Source of the DNA: JAIXWP01 sp964428835
Lineage (GTDB): Bacteria > Bacteroidota > Bacteroidia > Flavobacteriales_D > Sanyastnellaceae
NCBI GenBank assembly: GCA_964428835.1
Contig: CAYRZQ010000003.1
Coordinates: 1 to 64,000, forward strand
Direction: 5' to 3'
DNA: 64,000 bases
Position 1 is the first letter of the stretch. Each line of letters opens with the position of its first letter. Shown piece by piece: positions 60,172 through 64,000 of the stretch. The position numbers were made by a program, and so were the translations under genes. The notes under the pieces were generated by a model. That model had not been told where the DNA came from, did not search any database, and saw only the letters and a program-made list of their open reading frames with translations.

Positions 60172-63100
60172 CTATTTGACAAGGATCGTTGTTCCGTTTT
60201 CTTTGATGAGGCGGTCGGCTTCACTTAGAGTGATCTTCTCGCCATTGTAATAGGCAGTGATGAAGGCATCGTTGATTCCGAGGCCTTTCGCAACATTACG
60301 TTGATTTACCGCTGCATCTAGGTTGTTGTAAATACCGCTCGTATAGCGGATTTTATTGTTTGCTGTGAGTTCACTATTCACAGGTGAGATATTCTTGATG
60401 TTGGACGCTGGTACTGGCTTGCTGTACACACCAATCTGTACGGTGTAGAACAAACCTTTCACTGTTTCTACTTGTGTAGCAGCTACAGCGTTTGGCACGC
60501 CTTTGTAATAATCAGTACGCTTGCCATTAACAGAAGGGGCTTTAGCTGAAGTGCCATTCGTCGCATTTCTTTCTGCTGCGATATTCTCTTCCGCACGAGC
60601 GTTTACATTTCCATTCATGTCTTTTACTCGCTGCGAAGGAGCTACGCCGCCATCACCATAAGCGTATTCTTTTTCCATAGATGCCAACGCATCAGGTTCG
60701 GTCACTGCCATTGCTTCGTATAGAGGAACACGCTTTCCATTGCGATAAGCTACTACGAAAGCGTCGTTGTAACCAAGGCGGCGGATTTCCATTTTAATAT
60801 CATCTGCCTGATCGAAGGTCATAAAGAAACCTGCGATGTAACGTGTAATTCCTGACGACAATTTGTCACCAATAACAGGTGCGAATTCATCGAAAAGATT
60901 TTGTGGTATCGGATTTCTAAATGCTCCAATTTGTACACTGTAATAAACGCCCTCTGGCATTGCTGGACTAACAGGAATTGGATTGCTCGAGCTATATACG
61001 GTGCGGCCAGTTCTAACAAATAGATTCTTTGATAGGGTAGTAGGAAGTTCGTAATAGTAGTCGTCTGCTTGTGAATTTTCGTAGTATCCAGCATCAGCTG
61101 CAGCAGTGCGCTCGGCAGCGCTAGCAGGGCGTGCGGCGTCTCTTCCTGCCGACACAGCACTTGAGGTGCGCTCCACATTCGCAGTTCTTTCTGCACTTGT
61201 AGCAGCTGTTCTATCTGAGCTTGTAGTTGCACTTCTTTCTGCACTTGTAGCAGCAGTTCTATCTGCGTTTGTAGCAGCTGTTCTATCTGGGCTTGTAGTT
61301 GCACTTCTTTCTGCACTTGTAACAGCAGTTCTATCTGCGTTTGTAGCAGTAGTTTTATCCGAACTTGTAGTTGCAGTTCTTTCTGCACTTGTAACAGCAG
61401 TTCTATCTGCGCTTGCAGTTGCAGTTCTTTCTGTATTGGCCGAAGCATTTCGCTCTGCGCTACCAGTGCTTGCTACCTCTGCGTCGCTTCGTACCTCCGT
61501 AACTCCGTCGCTTCGTACCTCCGTACCTCCGTCGCTTCGTACCTCCGTAACTCCGTCGCTTCGTACCTCCGTAACTCCGTCGCTCGCCGCTGTGTCGCTT
61601 GTCGCTGTGGTGGCAGGCGCTACATTGTTGTATCGTAAGTCTGTCAACTCTTGGTCGCTATAGGCAAGGAAGAGCTCCATGTTGTCATGGATATCTACAA
61701 TTTGTTGTAGCTGATTAATTGCTAGAGCTTCCTTGGCAAATGCCTGACGGTAGTAATCGTTTTGTTCGATAGGATCTTCAAAGTTGATTGCTTTCGTTCT
61801 AAGCGTTTGGGCCTCGTCATAATTGGCACGAGCTTGATTGTACAACTTTTGTACTTCATCGCGCAACATTACGCGACTATTCAGATCTTCTTGGTTTGTA
61901 GTATTTAGCTCGTTTACTTTTGCATTCATCGCGTCATATTCGGCGCGGGTCATATTGGCTATCGAACGGTTGTTGCGAATTTCTAATTGTGCTTTTTTGT
62001 AATACAAATCTTCAGCTTTACGATCAAGTTTCTTTGCTTGAGCATTGCTTGTCGCCGCTTCTACTTCAGCCTCTACTATGAGGATTTCATCCTGGATGGA
62101 TTCGATTTTATCCTGGTCTTGCATATCAGAAGTGTACTCAGGATATTTTTCCATCATCTTGGTCATGTCTTTTGATTCGTATGCAAAGATGGACTCTTGC
62201 TCATTTTTAGCTTTAAATAGTACCTTCATTTTCGCCGCATCACGTGTCATGATTTCTTCGCGGGTGAGAGGCTTTGGTTCGGATGCATTGCTAGTTTCAG
62301 CGCTATTTGAAGCGTTTGATGAATCGCTATTATTACTGCTATTATTGTTATTGTTGCTCGATTCTTCTATGCTTTCTTCTAGATTTTTTCCTTGATTCAT
62401 CACTACTGACGAATCATTCGCAGTTGGCTCTGCTGCTGCGGCAGTAAGTCTTAGATCGCTTTGATAGCTGGTGAGTTTAGCATTTGCAGCTTGGTATTCT
62501 TGTTTAATTGAAGATATTTCCTTGCGAATTTGATCAGACTCTGCCAAGTCAGTGCTCATAGCCAATTGTTCTTGTTTTTTTGCTTCAAGCGCTTCAAGGG
62601 TATTCATGTAAGACTGTGTCAAAACCACTTGGTCTTCGAGCCTTTCATTTATGTTTTGATTATTTAGAATTTCTTTATTTTCTAAGTCGTATGCCGCTTT
62701 GAAAGTGTTGACATCATTTGTTTCTTTTTTCAAAGATGTAATGACAGCGTTCAATTCTTTATCTCTTGCCGCTAATGCCGCGATTTCGTTTTCGCTGCTT
62801 GCAGCACTAATTTTTAATGCATTCTCTATACGAGCTTGCTCAAGCTTTGCAAGTGTAGTTTCTTGGTATCCCACGCGAGCAATGGTTTTTTCGATCTCGG
62901 TGCCTTCCATGTTTTCAAAGTCCACCATTTTACCGGCATACTCAGGATCGATGCTGGTGCTCACTGCTTTGACGCGTTCTGCTGGAGCAGGCGCCACGGC
63001 GGTCGAAGGCATCGATGCTTTTAATTCTGTTTTATAAGCAATCAATGACTGCAATTCTTGTTTTTCTTCTTCACTAATACCAGTAGCTCTCTTCTTTTGA

Positions 63101-64000
63101 ATCTCTTGAATTCGAGATTCAGTTTGAGCATACGATGCGCTAACTACCATTTGACGTGCATCCTTCATCGCTGGTGCGTTACCACTGGTTTTTTTAAACG
63201 CTTCGTCAGTTGATGCCTTGATGCTTGCGTAATCGTTGTTGCCTGAAGCAGTAGGAGTGGCAGGAGTAGTAGGAGTAGGAGTAGGAGTAGGGGAAGGAGT
63301 AGGAGTAGGAGAAGGAGTAGGAGTAGGAGTAGGAGTAGGAGTAGGAGTAGGAGAAGCTGTACCAGAATTAGCAATTGGGTTTTGCGAATCAGGATTTACC
63401 GCCACTACATCTGCATTCCCGTTCTCGTTCCCGTTCTCGTTCCCGTTCTCGTTCCCGTTCTTGTTCTCATTCTCATTCCCGTTCTCGTTCTCGTTCTCGT
63501 TCTTGTTCTCGTTTTCAGCGCGCACATTGATGGCTACCTCTGAAGTTAGAGAGTTGTCGGTATTTCCATCCGTGATGAGTGCGAGTGTTTGTGGGTCTGT
63601 GATAACGAGTTTTTCGAAGCGCGTGTCTAGGGCATCTACTTTCATTGAAAGACTATTACGCTGGCCTTCTTCGAGAATAGCTGTTTGATCAACACCCAAT
63701 TTATCGTCCTTCACAAGCTTTCCATATACCGCCGCTGCGGCATATGCATCTTTTGTTTCTTTACCCATCTTCTCTGTGAGATAGATACGATCCTTGATCG
63801 CACGGCGCATGCCATCCAAATCACTCTTCGCGTTTACAATGGCAGTTTCTATTTCAGCAAGCTCACTTTTCTTTTTAGTATTCGCCTTCTTCACTTCAAG
63901 TGCAGCAATTTCTTGTTCCTTTTCTTTTTCAGATTGACGAAGGTTGTTCAACTTGTCTTCTGAATTGTGCAATTGATTTTCTTTTTCTTTCGCTGCTTTC
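60172..64000 (-). CDS. Coiled-coil protein with low-complexity inserts and two SPOR-like domains (5' end outside window)
   Basis: The frame stays open to base 64000, so about 1275 C-terminal residues are visible; the TTG at 63972 is not a credible start. Long Glu/Lys/Ala coiled coils alternate with low-complexity inserts: Asn-Glu-Asn-Gly (63415-63525), Thr-Pro/Ser-Pro (63237-63360), Asn/Ser (62310-62360), four copies of SDGVTEVR (61488-61580) and about ten TSAERTA/TNADRTA units (61130-61445). The C-terminal part has two SPOR-like units (VYYSVQIGAFRNP ... YNDAFVVAYRNGKRV and LFYTVQIGVYSKP ... INDAFITAYYNGEKI). SPOR domains bind denuded peptidoglycan, so a cell-envelope role is likely. The inserts match intergenic repeat families. 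Confidence 0.85.
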   Translation of the reverse strand, partial: KAAKEKENQLHNSEDKLNNLRQSEKEKEQEIAALEVKKANTKKKSELAEIETAIVNAKSDLDGMRRAIKDRIYLTEKMGKETKDAYAAAAVYGKLVKDDKLGVDQTAILEEGQRNSLSMKVDALDTRFEKLVITDPQTLALITDGNTDNSLTSEVAINVRAENENKNENENENGNENENKNGNENGNENGNENGNADVVAVNPDSQNPIANSGTASPTPTPTPTPTPTPSPTPTPSPTPTPTPTTPATPTASGNNDYASIKASTDEAFKKTSGNAPAMKDARQMVVSASYAQTESRIQEIQKKRATGISEEEKQELQSLIAYKTELKASMPSTAVAPAPAERVKAVSTSIDPEYAGKMVDFENMEGTEIEKTIARVGYQETTLAKLEQARIENALKISAASSENEIAALAARDKELNAVITSLKKETNDVNTFKAAYDLENKEILNNQNINERLEDQVVLTQSYMNTLEALEAKKQEQLAMSTDLAESDQIRKEISSIKQEYQAANAKLTSYQSDLRLTAAAAEPTANDSSVVMNQGKNLEESIEESSNNNNNSSNNSDSSNASNSAETSNASEPKPLTREEIMTRDAAKMKVLFKAKNEQESIFAYESKDMTKMMEKYPEYTSDMQDQDKIESIQDEILIVEAEVEAATSNAQAKKLDRKAEDLYYKKAQLEIRNNRSIANMTRAEYDAMNAKVNELNTTNQEDLNSRVMLRDEVQKLYNQARANYDEAQTLRTKAINFEDPIEQNDYYRQAFAKEALAINQLQQIVDIHDNMELFLAYSDQELTDLRYNNVAPATTATSDTAASDGVTEVRSDGVTEVRSDGGTEVRSDGVTEVRSDAEVASTGSAERNASANTERTATASADRTAVTSAERTATTSSDKTTATNADRTAVTSAERSATTSPDRTAATNADRTAATSAERSATTSSDRTAATSAERTANVERTSSAVSAGRDAARPASAAERTAAADAGYYENSQADDYYYELPTTLSKNLFVRTGRTVYSSSNPIPVSPAMPEGVYYSVQIGAFRNPIPQNLFDEFAPVIGDKLSSGITRYIAGFFMTFDQADDIKMEIRRLGYNDAFVVAYRNGKRVPLYEAMAVTEPDALASMEKEYAYGDGGVAPSQRVKDMNGNVNARAEENIAAERNATNGTSAKAPSVNGKRTDYYKGVPNAVAATQVETVKGLFYTVQIGVYSKPVPASNIKNISPVNSELTANNKIRYTSGIYNNLDAAVNQRNVAKGLGINDAFITAYYNGEKITLSEADRLIKENGTTILVK
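61130..61590 (-). repeat. Intragenic tandem repeats in the SPOR-protein gene
   Basis: Two blocks: 61130-61445, a roughly 30-base unit encoding TSAERTA/TSSDRTA/TNADRTA; and 61488-61580, a 24-27-base unit built of CGCTTCGTACCTCCGT, encoding SDGVTEVR. Both stay in frame by repeat length. Confidence 0.85.
63237..63525 (-). repeat. Intragenic hexamer repeats (Thr-Pro and Asn-Glu tracts)
   Basis: On the plus strand, 63250-63355 is (GGAGTA)n and 63415-63525 is (CTCGTT/CCCGTT)n. The second is the same hexamer as in the flanks of the SRPBCC gene and encodes Asn-Glu/Asn-Gly runs. Confidence 0.9.

Noticed and set aside
61106..61663. Leu/Val/Ala-rich 185-residue frame antisense to the SPOR gene
   Set aside because: It follows the 61130-61590 repeats exactly; only a shadow of the repeat units.
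63165..63374. Poly-Leu frame on the minus strand
   Set aside because: It is the GGAGTA hexamer read in another frame within the SPOR gene.

Overview
The window reads as chromosomal DNA of a marine or aquatic Bacteroidota, most likely a member of Flavobacteriales (Cryomorphaceae-like). The support is: five very large secreted proteins ending in type IX secretion (T9SS) sorting domains, a PorT-like T9SS barrel, GldF, DUF1987/DUF4293/DUF4199 genes, Rho with a long disordered insertion, a proteorhodopsin with its retinal-forming enzyme, and many starts preceded by the Bacteroidota -7 element TAnnTTTG rather than a Shine-Dalgarno sequence. The species cannot be fixed from sequence reading alone. 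No rRNA, tRNA, CRISPR array, transposase, prophage or plasmid gene was recognised.

Layout. 1-2838: 3' part of a repeat-built adhesin, closed by a strong terminator. 2860-6710: housekeeping (rpsP, rimM, DivIC/FtsB-like, mutS2). 6700-17558: surface-protein block (FG-GAP/UnbV protein, CotH/lamin-tail protein, small exported protein, 1340-aa Ig-repeat protein) interrupted by cca. 17649-21911: RluA-type pseudouridine synthase, a repeat-filled convergent gap, purC and ffh. 22052-26471: apparent three-gene unit of lipoprotein, small exported protein and a 1022-aa ABCG-like transporter with an unusual N-terminus. 26553-31889: DUF1987 protein, methyltransferase plus ZIP transporter (overlapping), M28/PDZ peptidase, PD40 lipoprotein, SDR. 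32105-34474: proteorhodopsin, blh and a 2OG-Fe(II) oxygenase. 34483-39199: a 1491-aa exported protein of unknown function and a tiny ORF. 39408-43002: GH65 phosphorylase convergent with citrate synthase. 43298-46129: second FG-GAP/UnbV surface protein. 46295-51795: porT-like, DUF4199, rho, DUF4293, exported protein, phoH. 51910-58861: tightly packed co-directional run (SAM hydrolase, ABM monooxygenase, gldF, LptF/G permease, two glycosyltransferases, PhoD-like phosphatase). 59000-64000: lipocalin-like lipoprotein, SRPBCC protein, and a repeat-ridden coiled-coil/SPOR protein running off the right edge.

How the genes fit together. The T9SS cargo proteins would be exported and attached by the machinery to which the PorT-like protein belongs; GldF belongs to the linked gliding apparatus. 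The light module is compact: Blh cleaves beta-carotene to retinal, which the rhodopsin binds. A perfect 12-bp-stem terminator between the two genes would keep Blh expression below opsin expression, and a 10-bp inverted repeat lies just upstream of the opsin start. Carotenoid synthesis genes are not in the window.

The most unusual layer is a set of short, low-complexity repeat families (8-mers, hexamers, GGGAACAAGGG-like units, an 18-bp palindrome) that sit exactly at gene 3' ends. In several cases they supply the last codons or stop codon, and the same hexamer also appears translated inside the 60172-64000 gene.
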